Shown in pieces: positions 20,001 through 29,375 of a stretch of 64,000 nucleotides of DNA. Location of the stretch: NCBI GenBank assembly GCA_947073285.1, contig CAMTJT010000003.1, forward strand, positions 50,690 through 114,689, written 5' to 3'. The position numbers and the translations under genes were made by a program. The notes under the pieces are model-generated. The model searched no databases and was not told the DNA's origin. It saw nothing but the letters and a program-made list of their open reading frames with translations. Within the stretch, counting starts at the first letter, position 1, and each line of letters begins with the position of its first letter. Origin of the DNA: an uncultured Clostridium sp. (GTDB lineage: Bacteria > Bacillota > Clostridia > TANB77 > CAG-508).

Positions 20001-20826
20001 CTACATAGTTCCACATATGTGCAACAGGTAATGCACCTTCTGATTGGTGAAGACCTTGTACTAAAATACATGTCATATTTAATTTATCTAAAATAGTTTT
20101 GAAAGCTCTTGCATATCCTTCACATACACCTTGACCTTTTACTAAAATACCATAAGGTGTACCTAGGAAATCTTCATATCCTGGTGTACAATCTGTTTCT
20201 AGTCTGTACCCTGCCATATGAGTTATTTTATTATGAACATATTTTATTTTTTCTGTTTCTGCATTTTTGCCTTCTTCAATTTGTAAGTTATTTACTTCTG
20301 CTACTATTTCATTTACTTTGTTTTCAAATTCTGTTATAGCTGTTTCAACAGCTGCTTGATCTTCAAATCCATCTACACGATAGTTGGTATTATTTCCTGC
20401 TCCAACATAGGCATGATAGTTTCCATCTGCATCTTTAGTTGTTCTAATTGCTAATTTATTAAAACTTACATAAAATATTTCTGGAAAGTCTGCATAAAAT
20501 GCATATCTTGCAGCCTGAAATTCTTTCTTCAAGTTAATAGTTCCATCTTCATATGATTTTATTTCATCTGATGTAAAATGTCCATTTGCTACTAAATCAT
20601 AATTTTCTGTTCCTGTTTTTAGTATTCCATTATCTCTCATTGCTACTATTCCAGCATATATTTTTTTAGCTGTATCACTTAATTGGTCATAATGAAAATT
20701 TCCTGTTAATTGTGTGTTTGTTTGTTCTTCTGCTGCATATACAAAGTTAGTAAATTGAATAAAACTAAATTGTGCTAATAACATTACAGCAAGTATTAAT
20801 GTTACAATAATTTTCTTCAATTTCAT
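17002..20826 (-). CDS. secreted transglutaminase-like / Ig / cohesin / dockerin protein, 1,274 residues
   Basis: A signal peptide (about residues 1-32) precedes a transglutaminase-like domain with a complete triad: Cys235 (GQGVCEGYARAF), His270 (VAHMWNYV) and Asp293 (WYAVDTTMDDP). A long beta-rich middle follows, then an Ig-like domain near 920-1005 (YQWYKDG, DTGRYMLKV), a cohesin-like module near 1010-1150 (GQLEYDQNVLEVVL) and a type I dockerin in the last 60 residues with two Ca-binding repeats (DVDGNGTITLNDLALIK and DIDLNGKVSINDVASLK). It probably attaches to the surface through the neighbouring cohesin. Substrate unknown; such domains may be proteases or cross-linkers. Confidence 0.88.
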   Translation of the reverse strand: MKLKKIIVTLILAVMLLAQFSFIQFTNFVYAAEEQTNTQLTGNFHYDQLSDTAKKIYAGIVAMRDNGILKTGTENYDLVANGHFTSDEIKSYEDGTINLKKEFQAARYAFYADFPEIFYVSFNKLAIRTTKDADGNYHAYVGAGNNTNYRVDGFEDQAAVETAITEFENKVNEIVAEVNNLQIEEGKNAETEKIKYVHNKITHMAGYRLETDCTPGYEDFLGTPYGILVKGQGVCEGYARAFKTILDKLNMTCILVQGLHQSEGALPVAHMWNYVALTDTTARTADKKWYAVDTTMDDPYTRKVKVPGEDYTDREPGWDIVQGFENTRYLLVGKMMMAKEHTAVEKVEAAGDYVFEYPELEEEEMGISSVTEVNGLVVKYKQEGNETDEYKAGDYFISYNNMGYRKAIEQGYYILAKYHEYRPGDEVWLEGKWGYFLDDVYAGGFQDRGDYIYLTVPNGEYMEFAVTNLAPGDYANDPTYLSFQGTEDDIIAQTGKLYNPSGTYRAKPYIKTQNPAPTADLSVGRTYHVTIVYDDDLIPVEGEEVGYKFESSGPTGAESAKVENFSFDGKRTITFDFTPSKMFADDGAGYIIYPTGLVGKNSGKEPMEIMYGATNQIACAFSMNKYRNWNLFARPTLMADEDLSLTGWKTEDGESVADELKNRIALVTTKTTIDEKEDMNNLMENKLQQTNQEILKSETYNISLNACKKYVVQTGHRLRLSLGFPAGYGPEDAGVTFKAYHFKKDAKGNVIEVEEIPCVVTQYGLIITCDAFSPFAIAAVNMTEAEKANKTKQLVLSSVANGKIVAVNEADNNALKAAGDILDVNENESKTFRIIPNEGYQIETITVCGKTIEITDKDSMEITVNYDDIKDGNVIVDATYIAKEVAQAEEEKGETVVILKATPAKITMNQTQITTTINEKLTITPTVEQTQGIQTYQWYKDGVKLEGKTNKVLEIENLKVEDTGRYMLKVTTTLETSSEETQSDECNVVVRSFDTTVTAQDTSLNLQDLKPGDEFSVNVAIGNFKNMQKGLYAIEGQLEYDQNVLEVVLENGKILTPANGWDETKENLDNLKFITTGSGTNNEGIKEGTIGTIKLKVKETIQNDIETVFKIKAVAAADGDADIASKDAQLKVKVVVPIPEEDGITSDVYTIDNETNTISKVNADTTVATFKQNVTSHGELVFTDKNGNILTDESVIGTGTTLKVGTTLEYTFIVKGDVDGNGTITLNDLALIKIHLIGKELLTGVYEKAADIDLNGKVSINDVASLKLILIGLE

Positions 20827-20926
20827 AATTTAAATCTCTCCTTTTAATTTAATTTTTTCATTTTTTATGGCATTGGTCGTTTTAATTCCCTATGCCATAT
20901 TTAGTATCTTTTGATACCTACTTATA

Positions 20927-20955
20927 ATAATACCACAGGTTACATAATATGTCAA
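20927..20955 (-). promoter_or_regulatory. promoter of the transglutaminase-dockerin gene
   Basis: On the minus strand TTGACA (20955-20950), a 17-base spacer and TATTAT (20932-20927). A palindrome, GTATC-AAAA-GATAC (about 20904-20918), lies at the expected transcription start and could be an operator. The rest of the 330-base gap from 20827 to 21159 is AT-rich with no gene visible. Confidence 0.7.
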
Positions 20956-21159
20956 CGTTTTCCAGTATTTTTCTTTTATAATTTTTGCCACCTCATTTAG
21001 CTTTTTCTTAATCAAACTTTTATTTGATTAAGCTATTCTTTTTATTGTCTTCTCTGCAACTATATATCACTCCCCTTGTGTACTTTTCTATTTTATTTTT
21101 CTAGTAATTAATTTATGCCATAACTCTATCTGCCGTACTGAATATTTTATAAATCTTTT

Positions 21160-21603
21160 TCATTTTTGTCTAGTCTTTTTTTGAAATAAATTGTAAATTT
21201 TTTTAAGAATTTTTTGATACCAAGTTTCTGTATTAATTAAAGCTACAGTTGTTACATTTTGTGTCATTTTTTTATCTTCTATTGGTTCTTTTTTTAAGAT
21301 TTCATCTACTGTTTTATTCTTTTTTTCTAACTCTATAGCATCCTGTTTTGCAAATTCTTGTTTTTCTTCTTCGCTAGCCCAATAACTACGATAAAACAGT
21401 GCTAAAATGGCTTGTGTTTCTGGTAAAATTTCTTGCTCTTCTAAAGATTTATTTGATATAACACTAGTTAAATAATTTTGATTTTTATTTTCTTTGATAA
21501 AGCTTCTAACAGACTTTGGAATTTTACAAACTAACTCTTCTTGTGTATATTTTAAAATTTGCTCTACTTCTGTCAATGCATTCTGGTATTTTATATCTAC
21601 CAT
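21160..21603 (-). CDS. hypothetical protein coupled to the amidoligase gene
   Basis: About 147 residues, mostly helical and charged with a basic C-terminus (KIYNLFQKKTRQK). The ATG at 21603 lies one base after the stop of the amidoligase gene, so the two form a pair. I do not recognise the family; a partner or gamma-glutamylcyclotransferase-like role is possible in amidoligase loci, but none of those motifs is visible here. Confidence 0.6.
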   Translation of the reverse strand: MVDIKYQNALTEVEQILKYTQEELVCKIPKSVRSFIKENKNQNYLTSVISNKSLEEQEILPETQAILALFYRSYWASEEEKQEFAKQDAIELEKKNKTVDEILKKEPIEDKKMTQNVTTVALINTETWYQKILKKIYNLFQKKTRQK

Positions 21604-21604
21604 T

Positions 21605-22759
21605 TTATCTCTCACTTTCTTTTTGAATGTCTGTTACTTTTTTCTTTCCTTGTAACATTTCTTTTATTTGGTTAAGTGCTTCTTTTACCTTTTGTAAAGG
21701 TGTTCTTTGCGCCATCTGATTAAATTCTTCTCTTTGAAATCTATTTGGAGCAAATCCTTTTTTACTATTATCTCTAAATACCTCTGCATCTTTTACAGAT
21801 ATCCATCTTTGTTTATATATATTTCTATCTTGTTCATTTTCAAATAGTAACTTTAATAATCTATTAGCTTTTTCTTCTTCTGTTACATCAGTTTGATAAA
21901 ATTCTTGCAAGCTTGTCTGCACTTTTTCTGGTTCTAATACACTTTTTCTTGCTGTTTGTATTAAAGAGGCATATAAAAATATATTTTGCTTAATAATTTC
22001 TGGATTTAGAGTACCATTTGAAATTCTAAACTCTATTGTATTTTTATCTGGATTACCTAGGTTTGTTAAATTTAGTCCTTCATATCTTCTGTTATCTAAT
22101 TTTGCTTTAGCTAAAGTTCTTTTCAATTTACCAAACTTTTTATATGATACCTTCAAAGTTCCTTGTTCTATTTCTTGCAATATTCTTTTTCCATTTGGTA
22201 TTGCCATTCCTTTAATCCCTTGTAACTTTGCAGCTAATTTATGAATTCCATGTGCTTTAATAGTTAAACTACCTTGCCTTATAGGATCATTTACATGATT
22301 ACACATTTTATAAATAAATTCTTCTGACTCAGCCCATAGCCTTAAAAAGCTTTGCATAATGGCTTGTGACTGTTCTTGCGTTTTACCATCTAATGTTCTT
22401 TTGTCAAAATGAATATGACAACCACATTTAGAATCAGCTACTACTTTATCACCATGTTTTCCAGGATATTTTTGCATATGGGCACATACTTCTTGTATAT
22501 TTTGCCAGTCTTCTTTTTTATCATATAATATTGGTGAAACTAATTCTGCCCCACCTTGCCCTACTAAAGTTTCTTCTAAAAAATTGGCTGTTTTCCATCT
22601 ATGTTCTTTTAAAAAGTCTTTACTTTGTTTGGAATAATAAAGACTTTTTGGATTATTTCCTAATACTATACTAGTATTTACATTAAATGCTTCTAACTCT
22701 ATACCAAAACGATACAATTCTGATAACCCTAATGGTTCTATCCCTTTATTATATTGCAT
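21605..22759 (-). CDS. amidoligase-family (COOH-NH2 ligase) protein
   Basis: 384 residues matching the amidoligase fold: an N-terminal FGIELEAF strand, GAELVSP, GCHIHFD with metal-binding His and Asp, and the late TIEFRISNGTLNPE. Family members belong to the ATP-grasp-like glutamine synthetase superfamily and form amide bonds on peptides or proteins. Found with a short coupled partner; the target is unknown. Confidence 0.8.
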   Translation of the reverse strand: MQYNKGIEPLGLSELYRFGIELEAFNVNTSIVLGNNPKSLYYSKQSKDFLKEHRWKTANFLEETLVGQGGAELVSPILYDKKEDWQNIQEVCAHMQKYPGKHGDKVVADSKCGCHIHFDKRTLDGKTQEQSQAIMQSFLRLWAESEEFIYKMCNHVNDPIRQGSLTIKAHGIHKLAAKLQGIKGMAIPNGKRILQEIEQGTLKVSYKKFGKLKRTLAKAKLDNRRYEGLNLTNLGNPDKNTIEFRISNGTLNPEIIKQNIFLYASLIQTARKSVLEPEKVQTSLQEFYQTDVTEEEKANRLLKLLFENEQDRNIYKQRWISVKDAEVFRDNSKKGFAPNRFQREEFNQMAQRTPLQKVKEALNQIKEMLQGKKKVTDIQKESER

Positions 22760-22923
22760 TTTCTTCCTCTTTATTTATCATTTTTAAGTCATTTCTATTT
22801 TATTGAATTTAAGTCAAAAAGTAAAGAGGTTAAACTTATTGTTACATAAATTTAATCTCTTTGTCATATTTTTGTAATATTCATATAACTCGACACTTAC
22901 TACGAGTAATATTCTATCATATA

Positions 22924-23556
22924 TTATTCTTCATAGTGAGTATTATCTTGTCCATCTGTTTCATCATATTCATACTCATATATCATATTATCTGTTCTTG
23001 GCATTTTGTTTCTTCTTGGTCTTGTTTTTTGAGTAACATTAATTACAGGTGGTTCTGTTAAGTCTTCTAATGTTTCTTTCATTTCTCTTCTTGCTCTTTC
23101 TTTGCTTTTTAACTCTTCTTTCTTTTCTTCTTTTTTATTTTGCATACTTTTATTTAAGAAGTTATTCATTTTTTCCATTAAGTCTGGCACATAGTCTAGT
23201 AATCTATCAACAGAAGAGCAATGCTCTATTGGCAATAATTTTACACTATTTGGTTGTACTACTAAAAAAGCAACTGGTGAAATAGAAACGCCTGCTCCAC
23301 TTCCCCCACCAAAAGGCAATCTATATTGTATTGCTTCTTCTTTTTCTTTTTTAGTATATTCGTCAATGGTTTCTCCTTTGAATTCACTTCCACCTGCTGC
23401 AAATCCAAATCCTACTTTAGAAATTGGAATAATTACGACATTGTTACTTGTTTCAATTGGTTCTCCTATAATAGTATTTACATCTATCATATCTTGTATA
23501 CTATTCATAGCTGTAACCATAAGATTTTCTATTGGATGTTGTTCGCTCATTTTCAT
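22924..23556 (-). CDS. ytfJ: GerW/YtfJ-family sporulation protein
   Basis: About 210 residues. The conserved core is at residues 5-120: HPIENLMVTAMNSIQDMIDVNTIIGEPI, IIPISKVGFGFAAGGSEF and FGGGSGAGVSISPVAFLVV. A long, charged, Arg/Lys-rich tail is added. YtfJ/GerW is a spore protein needed for germination in Bacillus. ATG 23556 follows AAAGGA by seven bases; the start overlaps the end of the DUF2953 gene by over 50 bases, as often seen for this pair. Confidence 0.88.
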   Translation of the reverse strand: MKMSEQHPIENLMVTAMNSIQDMIDVNTIIGEPIETSNNVVIIPISKVGFGFAAGGSEFKGETIDEYTKKEKEEAIQYRLPFGGGSGAGVSISPVAFLVVQPNSVKLLPIEHCSSVDRLLDYVPDLMEKMNNFLNKSMQNKKEEKKEELKSKERARREMKETLEDLTEPPVINVTQKTRPRRNKMPRTDNMIYEYEYDETDGQDNTHYEE

Positions 23557-24133
23557 CACTTTTTCCTTTCTTGATTAAGATATATATTACATTTATAATA
23601 TGTACCATTTTTAGTTCAATTATACAATTTAATCTAATTTTGTATAAATTTTTGTTTTGATAAATCGGTTGGATTGTATATTTATATTGATTTTCTTTTA
23701 TTTCTTTTGTTAAATGTGGTAATATAATAGAAATAAAAGAACTGATTAAAGCTATTATAAATGCAGTACTAATTGGGCTTTCTAGTCCTAAATCTGCTTC
23801 TAAATAAAAATTAGATAGATTTATTTTTAACTTTTTTAGAACTGTTATATCTTGTAATTTAAAATCTTGTTCAATTTTTTTCACATCAATTTTTTGCAAT
23901 GGAATCTTTTGAATTGCTTTTTTAATTTTTGCTTTATTTAAAGAAATGCTAAGCCATTTTACATGGTTAAACAAATAAAGTGAAATATTTATTTCATATT
24001 GTAATTTTTCTTTTAATGGAAAATTTGCTGTTTGCAGATCTTTTATTTGTATTTTTAGTGTTGAAAAAAGAATTAGACTTAATAAAAGAAGTATTAAAAT
24101 TAATATTCCAAGCAAAATAAAAACTAATATCAT
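23501..24133 (-). CDS. DUF2953 domain membrane protein
   Basis: About 210 residues: an N-terminal membrane segment (VFILLGILILILLLLSLI), a coiled stretch and a C-terminal hydrophobic segment, the DUF2953 layout. This family lies next to ytfJ in spore formers. The ATG at 24133 has GGAGG five bases before it; the in-frame ATG at 24148 overlaps that site. Confidence 0.8.
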   Translation of the reverse strand: MILVFILLGILILILLLLSLILFSTLKIQIKDLQTANFPLKEKLQYEINISLYLFNHVKWLSISLNKAKIKKAIQKIPLQKIDVKKIEQDFKLQDITVLKKLKINLSNFYLEADLGLESPISTAFIIALISSFISIILPHLTKEIKENQYKYTIQPIYQNKNLYKIRLNCIIELKMVHIINVIYILIKKGKSDENERTTSNRKSYGYSYE

Positions 24134-24262
24134 ATTTCCCTCCTTCATTTAGAGAAAATATTTGATATTAGTTTTACCCATTTTGGAATTTTTAAACATA
24201 TTTTATCGTTTAAATTTATAGATTATTAATTAAACTTCCCATTTTTAATTTTTCCAATCATT

Positions 24263-25015
24263 TTAACTTCTTTTAGCCTTTTCCACTGTAATATCTCCAA
24301 ATATTTCTTCTTGATTTGTTATTACTTTACTTCTTCTAGATAATTCTAAAAGCCCTGTAAAAGCAGTAACTACCTCTTGATTATTACACTTTTTTAATGA
24401 AAATAATGTATTAAAAATAAATCTTCTTTTACGAATTAGTTCTTTAAACATTACCTTTACTTTACTTTCTACTGTATAAGTATCAGTAATAGCTATTTTT
24501 TCAATATTTTTAGCATTTTCATTTAATTTTTGTGCATTTCTTTCTATTAGCTCTTGATAAGTTTTTGAAATCATTTCTTGGGTGTATTTATTTTCTAATT
24601 GTTGCTTAGGAAGTTCTATTACTTCTGGATTTTTAAATACTTTTTTTTCATTTTGCTCTACTAGTTCTTTAAATTTCTTAGTTATTTCCTTATATTTTTT
24701 ATATTCTATAATTCTTCTCAATAATTCTTCTTCTGTTAGTTCTTCTTCTGGGTCTACTTCTGTTGGAAGAAGTGTTTTTGATTTTAAATAAAGTAAGGTA
24801 GATGCCATAATTAAAAACTCACTAGCTATTTCTAAATTAAGTTTTTCCATAGCATTTAAATAACTTATATATTGATCTGTTATTTCACTAATTTTGATAT
24901 CACAAATATTCATTTTGTTTTTATCTATTAAATGGCATAATAAATCTAGTGGTCCTTCAAAATTTTCTATTTTTACTTTATATTTATTGGTTTCTAATGC
25001 TAGTACGTTTTGCAT
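24263..25015 (-). CDS. scpA: segregation and condensation protein A
   Basis: 250 residues with the kleisin N-terminus [25 protein letters not shown] and the conserved [19 protein letters not shown]; the C-terminal winged helix ends with [11 protein letters not shown]. ScpA bridges the SMC head domains. scpB, often next, does not follow here. Confidence 0.95.
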   Translation of the reverse strand: MQNVLALETNKYKVKIENFEGPLDLLCHLIDKNKMNICDIKISEITDQYISYLNAMEKLNLEIASEFLIMASTLLYLKSKTLLPTEVDPEEELTEEELLRRIIEYKKYKEITKKFKELVEQNEKKVFKNPEVIELPKQQLENKYTQEMISKTYQELIERNAQKLNENAKNIEKIAITDTYTVESKVKVMFKELIRKRRFIFNTLFSLKKCNNQEVVTAFTGLLELSRRSKVITNQEEIFGDITVEKAKRS

Positions 25016-25087
25016 GCTACTATTTTTCCTTCCCTTATTCTTCTATATATTCTTGTTTTTCTCATCTTCTATTATTCTTATTTTCTA

Positions 25088-25639
25088 TTATCCTATTTCT
25101 TCATAAGCTTTTCTTATACAACTAGAAGGATACCCTTTTTTATATAAAAAGCGTTCTATTTCTTCTCTTTCTAGTTGTATTTGCTTTTTTACAATTACTT
25201 TTTTGGCACAGTTTAACTCATACTCTTCTAGTTCCTCTTCATGTTCTATAAAATAGTTTTCTGTTAAATTAGTATCTAACCCTTTTGCATATAATTTGTT
25301 TTTCATTTCTCTTAAAGAAAGAGTATTAATTGCCATAAATTCATTTACTGCTCTTTGTATATAATTTGTGTCATTAATATATCCATTTTCTTTTAAGTTG
25401 TCAATAACATCATCTAACCTATTTGCATTTTGAGAAGAAGAGAACTTTTTTCTTACTTCTTGTTCTGTTCTCTTCTTATATAAAACATATTTTAAAACTT
25501 TGGTTTTTAGTTGGTCAAATTCTAATAGTTCATTTGACACTTGTATTTTTTGTTGCTTACTATTTTCTATTTTCTTGTTTTCTGGCTTTTCAAGTTGCAA
25601 CTTTCCATGCTCTTTTATAAACTCTTCTGCACTTTTCAT
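25088..25639 (-). CDS. recX: regulatory protein RecX
   Basis: 183 residues of tandem three-helix repeats (KRTEQEVRKKF, VIDNLKENGYINDTNYIQRAV, LKKGYPSSCIRKA-like end). RecX modulates RecA filaments. It lies 56 bases downstream of recA on the same strand. An extra N-terminal segment of about 40 residues precedes the first repeat. Confidence 0.92.
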   Translation of the reverse strand: MKSAEEFIKEHGKLQLEKPENKKIENSKQQKIQVSNELLEFDQLKTKVLKYVLYKKRTEQEVRKKFSSSQNANRLDDVIDNLKENGYINDTNYIQRAVNEFMAINTLSLREMKNKLYAKGLDTNLTENYFIEHEEELEEYELNCAKKVIVKKQIQLEREEIERFLYKKGYPSSCIRKAYEEIG

Positions 25640-25695
25640 TTTTTTGTTCTCCCCTAATTTTAGAAAGAATTGCTAAAAAGTAATTATTTTTAAAA

Positions 25696-26754
25696 TTATT
25701 CTTCTGGTTCTTCATCTTGTTCTTTATCTATTACTTCATCTCCTAAACTTTTTTCAAAAGCTTGAGCATAGTTGTCTCTAATTTTCTTTTCTATTTCTTC
25801 TGCTATTTTAGGATTTTCCATTAAATATGATTTAGCATTTTCTCTACCTTGGCCTATTCTATCCCCACTATAACTAAACCATGAGCCACTTTTTTCAATT
25901 ATCTCTAGGTTAACAGCAATATCTAAAAGATTGCCCTCTTTTGAAATACCTTTACCATATATTATATCAAATTCTGCCTCTCTAAATGGTGGTGCTACTT
26001 TATTTTTTACTACTTTTACTCTTGTACGGTTACCTATAACTTCTCCATCTTGTTTTAAGCTTTCTATTCTTCTAATATCCATTCTAACAGATGCATAGAA
26101 TTTTAATGCTCTACCACCTGGTGTTGTTTCTGGATTTCCAAACATAACACCTACTTTTTCTCTTAATTGGTTAATAAATACAATAACACATTTTGACTTA
26201 TTAATAACACCTGCTAATTTTCTTAATGCTTGTGACATTAATCTTGCTTGTAAACCAACATGTGCATCTCCCATGTCTCCATCAATTTCTGCTTTTGGCA
26301 CTAATGCTGCAACAGAGTCTACAACAATAATATCTAATGCACCACTTCTAACTAAAGCTTCTGCAATTTCTAAAGCTTGTTCTCCTGTATCTGGTTGAGA
26401 TACAATAAGATTATCTATATCAACACCTAAGTGTTTTGCATATACTGGATCTAAAGCATGCTCTGCATCTATAAAAGCAGCCTCACCACCCATTTTTTGT
26501 GCTTCTGCTATGATATGTAATGCTATGGTTGTTTTTCCAGAAGATTCTGGACCAAATACTTCTATGATTCTTCCTCTAGGAATTCCACCAATTCCTAGTG
26601 CAATATCTAAACTTAAAGCTCCTGTTGGAATTGCCTCAACATTCATTGCTGAGAAATCTCCTAATTTCATAACAGAACCTTTACCAAATTGTTTTTCAAT
26701 TTGCCCTAATGCTGCTTCTAGTGCTTTCATTTTTTCTGAACTTTCATTACTCAT
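25696..26754 (-). CDS. recA: recombinase A
   Basis: 352 residues. Walker [10 protein letters not shown] at 68-76, Walker B in [16 protein letters not shown], loop L2 ([26 protein letters not shown]) and an acidic C-terminus (KEQDEEPEE) are all intact. No intein or frameshift. A strong ribosome site (AGGAGG) and the promoter below support the start. Confidence 0.98.
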   Translation of the reverse strand: MSNESSEKMKALEAALGQIEKQFGKGSVMKLGDFSAMNVEAIPTGALSLDIALGIGGIPRGRIIEVFGPESSGKTTIALHIIAEAQKMGGEAAFIDAEHALDPVYAKHLGVDIDNLIVSQPDTGEQALEIAEALVRSGALDIIVVDSVAALVPKAEIDGDMGDAHVGLQARLMSQALRKLAGVINKSKCVIVFINQLREKVGVMFGNPETTPGGRALKFYASVRMDIRRIESLKQDGEVIGNRTRVKVVKNKVAPPFREAEFDIIYGKGISKEGNLLDIAVNLEIIEKSGSWFSYSGDRIGQGRENAKSYLMENPKIAEEIEKKIRDNYAQAFEKSLGDEVIDKEQDEEPEE

Positions 26755-26793
26755 TCTTTTTTCCTCCTATTATTAAAACGAATGTTTGTACTT

Positions 26794-26821
26794 ATTATAT
26801 CCTAATAAAAAATATTGTCAA
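26794..26821 (-). promoter_or_regulatory. recA promoter
   Basis: Minus-strand TTGACA (26821-26816), 16-base spacer, TATAAT (26799-26794). Just downstream is ACAAACATTCGTTT, which only partly resembles a Gram-positive LexA box, so I do not call an SOS operator. The rest of the 26822-27030 gap is AT-rich and I see nothing coding in it. Confidence 0.75.
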
Positions 26822-27033
26822 GCCTTTTTTAAATTTATTTAAGCTAAACTTTCTTCTTTTGTTAAAACATTATTTCTATAACTGTTTTAATGATATTTTT
26901 TTCTAACATTATTAGTATATTTATTTCAGGCGTATCTGTCAAGATAATTCTACTAACTGATTTAATAGATATTTAATTTTTGATTTAAAATTCACTGACT
27001 AAATATAGTATGAAACACAAAAATTTAAAAGAT

Positions 27034-27082
27034 AAAAAATAATAAGGAATATGCAATTGATTTATACATATCCTTATTAAAC
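27034..27082 (-). terminator. terminator of the peptide-binding protein gene
   Basis: Minus-strand stem AATAAGGATATG with its near-complement (CATATTCCTTATT), then a T-rich stretch. It is about 80 bases after the stop at 27163. Confidence 0.7.
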
Positions 27083-27162
27083 TATACTTTTTTACAGTTT
27101 GCAAGTAAAATCGTATGACAAAATTCGACAATATGTGTTAGACCTTATTTTTAAAGTAACTA

Positions 27163-28761
27163 TCATTCTTCTTGCCTATACCAATCTAAAAATTGGTAAT
27201 AAATATTATAGTTATTAGGGGTAACCTCTCCTCTAAAACTACTATTGTATACTACTATATCTTGATTACGATATAATCCTATATAGGGTACTTCTTTTTG
27301 GTAGATTTCAAGTATCTTTTTGTATTTTTCTTTTAATAAATCTTCGTTAGTAATGTGATTTATTTCTTCTAAAATCGTAAGCATTTCTTGATTTTCATAA
27401 TTAGCTATATTTTCTTTGCCTAAAAAGCTACTTAAATCTGGCGAAAGTGAAGTATAAACTCCTGTTAACAGTATTTCATATTGTTTATTTTTTAAACACT
27501 TTTCATATTGACTTTGAGATAATTCATCAATTTCAATTTTAATCCCAATTTCTTCTAATTGCTTTTTTATTTCTTCTGCTACTTTCATTCGTTTTTCGTC
27601 TTCTTTATTAACAGATAATGTAATATTTAATGTTCTTGTTCTTCCTTCTATTCGTTTTTGCCAAATACCATATTCATATTTCCAACCTGCTGCTTCTAAA
27701 ACTTCTTTTGCCTTTTCATTACTTGTTTGTTCTACTATTTTTTGGTCTTTTACTAAATAATGGATATCTTCTAATGGAAAATAAGCTACCATTACTTTAT
27801 TTTCTAAACTTGATGCCACTATTTTTTCTTGGTTTATTGCTAAATTTATTGCTTGCCTAACTTCTTGCCTTTCTAAAATGCTATTCTTACAATTTAAAGC
27901 TAAATAATCATATTCTCTATTTCCATATATTTTTTGACCATATCCCATACTACCAATATATTCTTCCACATTACGGTTAGCTGTATGCATAAAATCAGTG
28001 CCTCCGATTTTAAAGCTATTGTATACTTCTCCCATAGTTTCATATAAAGTGATGGTAATTGTTTTAATGTTAGGCTGACTATTTTCTATTTCTCTCCAAT
28101 ATTCATTTTGAGTAAGTTCTATTTTGTTTTCTTCTAACTTTGAAATCTTGTATTTTCCTGTTCCTAATGGAATTATTTTAGTATCTTTTATTTCTTTTCC
28201 TTCATATTGTTTTTGAGACACAATAGGAAATATTAAATGATATTCAAAAAAAGGAACTTCTTGTTCTAATTCTATACGTACAGTAGTATTATCCACCTCT
28301 TCTGCCTTTTTTATTAGTTTTACATTTTCATAGTATATTGAAGTTTTACTTTTTTGTAATTCCTTAATAGAAAACGTAACATCTTGTGCAGTTACAGGAG
28401 TGTTGTTAGACCACTTACTATTTTCTTTTAATTTTATAACATAGGTTTTATCGCCTACTTTTGAGCATTCTTTTGCTAAGCCATTTGCTATTTTATAATC
28501 TTGTGTAATGGTAAGTAATGGCTCAAATATAAGACTATTTATATAAATTACTTCACGATTTTTGGTAACATATGGGTGAATTGTATCAAATTCTGATATT
28601 CCTAATCTTAAGTCTGTAAGCATATTAATTGTTTGATAAGATATTTCTCCGCTTTGTTGTTTTGGTTCTTTGGGATTTTTGTTAATAAAGTACACTATTA
28701 CCCCTGCTATCATACATAAAATAAATAGAACAATCATAATTCTAGATGGTTTTACTTTCAT
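27163..28761 (-). CDS. extracellular solute-binding protein family 5 (peptide type), membrane-anchored
   Basis: 532 residues. An N-terminal membrane segment (RIMIVLFILCMIAGVIVYFI) precedes a DppA/OppA-type domain (LRLGISEFDTIHPY, INSLIFEPLLTI, LKENSKWSNNTPVTAQDVTFSI, LGTGKYKISKL). No permease or ATPase gene is adjacent, so it is an orphan binding protein. The Cys in the leader has no clear lipobox, so anchoring may be by the helix. Confidence 0.88.
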   Translation of the reverse strand: MKVKPSRIMIVLFILCMIAGVIVYFINKNPKEPKQQSGEISYQTINMLTDLRLGISEFDTIHPYVTKNREVIYINSLIFEPLLTITQDYKIANGLAKECSKVGDKTYVIKLKENSKWSNNTPVTAQDVTFSIKELQKSKTSIYYENVKLIKKAEEVDNTTVRIELEQEVPFFEYHLIFPIVSQKQYEGKEIKDTKIIPLGTGKYKISKLEENKIELTQNEYWREIENSQPNIKTITITLYETMGEVYNSFKIGGTDFMHTANRNVEEYIGSMGYGQKIYGNREYDYLALNCKNSILERQEVRQAINLAINQEKIVASSLENKVMVAYFPLEDIHYLVKDQKIVEQTSNEKAKEVLEAAGWKYEYGIWQKRIEGRTRTLNITLSVNKEDEKRMKVAEEIKKQLEEIGIKIEIDELSQSQYEKCLKNKQYEILLTGVYTSLSPDLSSFLGKENIANYENQEMLTILEEINHITNEDLLKEKYKKILEIYQKEVPYIGLYRNQDIVVYNSSFRGEVTPNNYNIYYQFLDWYRQEE

Positions 28762-28977
28762 ATGCTTCTCCTTTTCTTTTTGCTATCATATACTATCTTG
28801 TGCATTTTTGCAATTATCTATCTGCATTTTACTCATTTTTCGTTATAATTATTCAATGCTACATATCCCTCTTCTAATAATTACTTTTATATATCAAAAG
28901 AGCACTAAAATAGAATTTCTATTTTTCGTGCCCCTATATCTTTATTTTATTAAGTAATTTTTCTTAATAAAATTTAT

Positions 28978-29241
28978 TTATTTTCTAGTTTCTACAATTA
29001 ACTTGATGCCTGTTCTGTCTTCGCCTTCAACCTCTACTTCTGCAAAAGCTGGTATACATACTAAATCTACTCCTGATGGTGCTACAAATCCTCTTGCGAT
29101 TGCCACAGCTTTTACTGCTTGATTTAATGCTCCTGCTCCAATTGCTTGCATTTCTGCTTTACTTGATTCTTTTACCAAACCTGCAATTGCTCCTGCTACT
29201 GAGTTTGGATTTGATTTTGATGAGATTTTTAAAACTTCCAT
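28978..29241 (-). CDS. spoVS: stage V sporulation protein S
   Basis: 87 residues starting MEVLKISSKSNPNSVAGAIAG, with the conserved NQAVKAVAIARGF and IPAFAEVEVEGEDRTGIKLIVE. ATG 29241 has AGGAGG upstream; the longer frame has no support. SpoVS is a small Alba-like protein affecting late sporulation. Confidence 0.97.
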   Translation of the reverse strand: MEVLKISSKSNPNSVAGAIAGLVKESSKAEMQAIGAGALNQAVKAVAIARGFVAPSGVDLVCIPAFAEVEVEGEDRTGIKLIVETRK

Positions 29242-29375
29242 TTTTTGCCTCCTATAATTTTTTATATTTTTGTTTCGCGAACAATTATATTTATAATATA
29301 TTTTTTTCATTTTGTCTAGTATTTTTTGGAAAAAAGTGGAAATTTTTATCATTTTATTTTTACAATTTCTACCAA

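Noticed and set aside
20830..20920. Cyclic-di-GMP or other riboswitch before the dockerin protein
   Set aside because: A small hairpin is present, but the conserved bases of known classes are missing.
26781..26795. LexA box in the recA leader
   Set aside because: ACAAACATTCG is only a partial match, so no SOS site is called.
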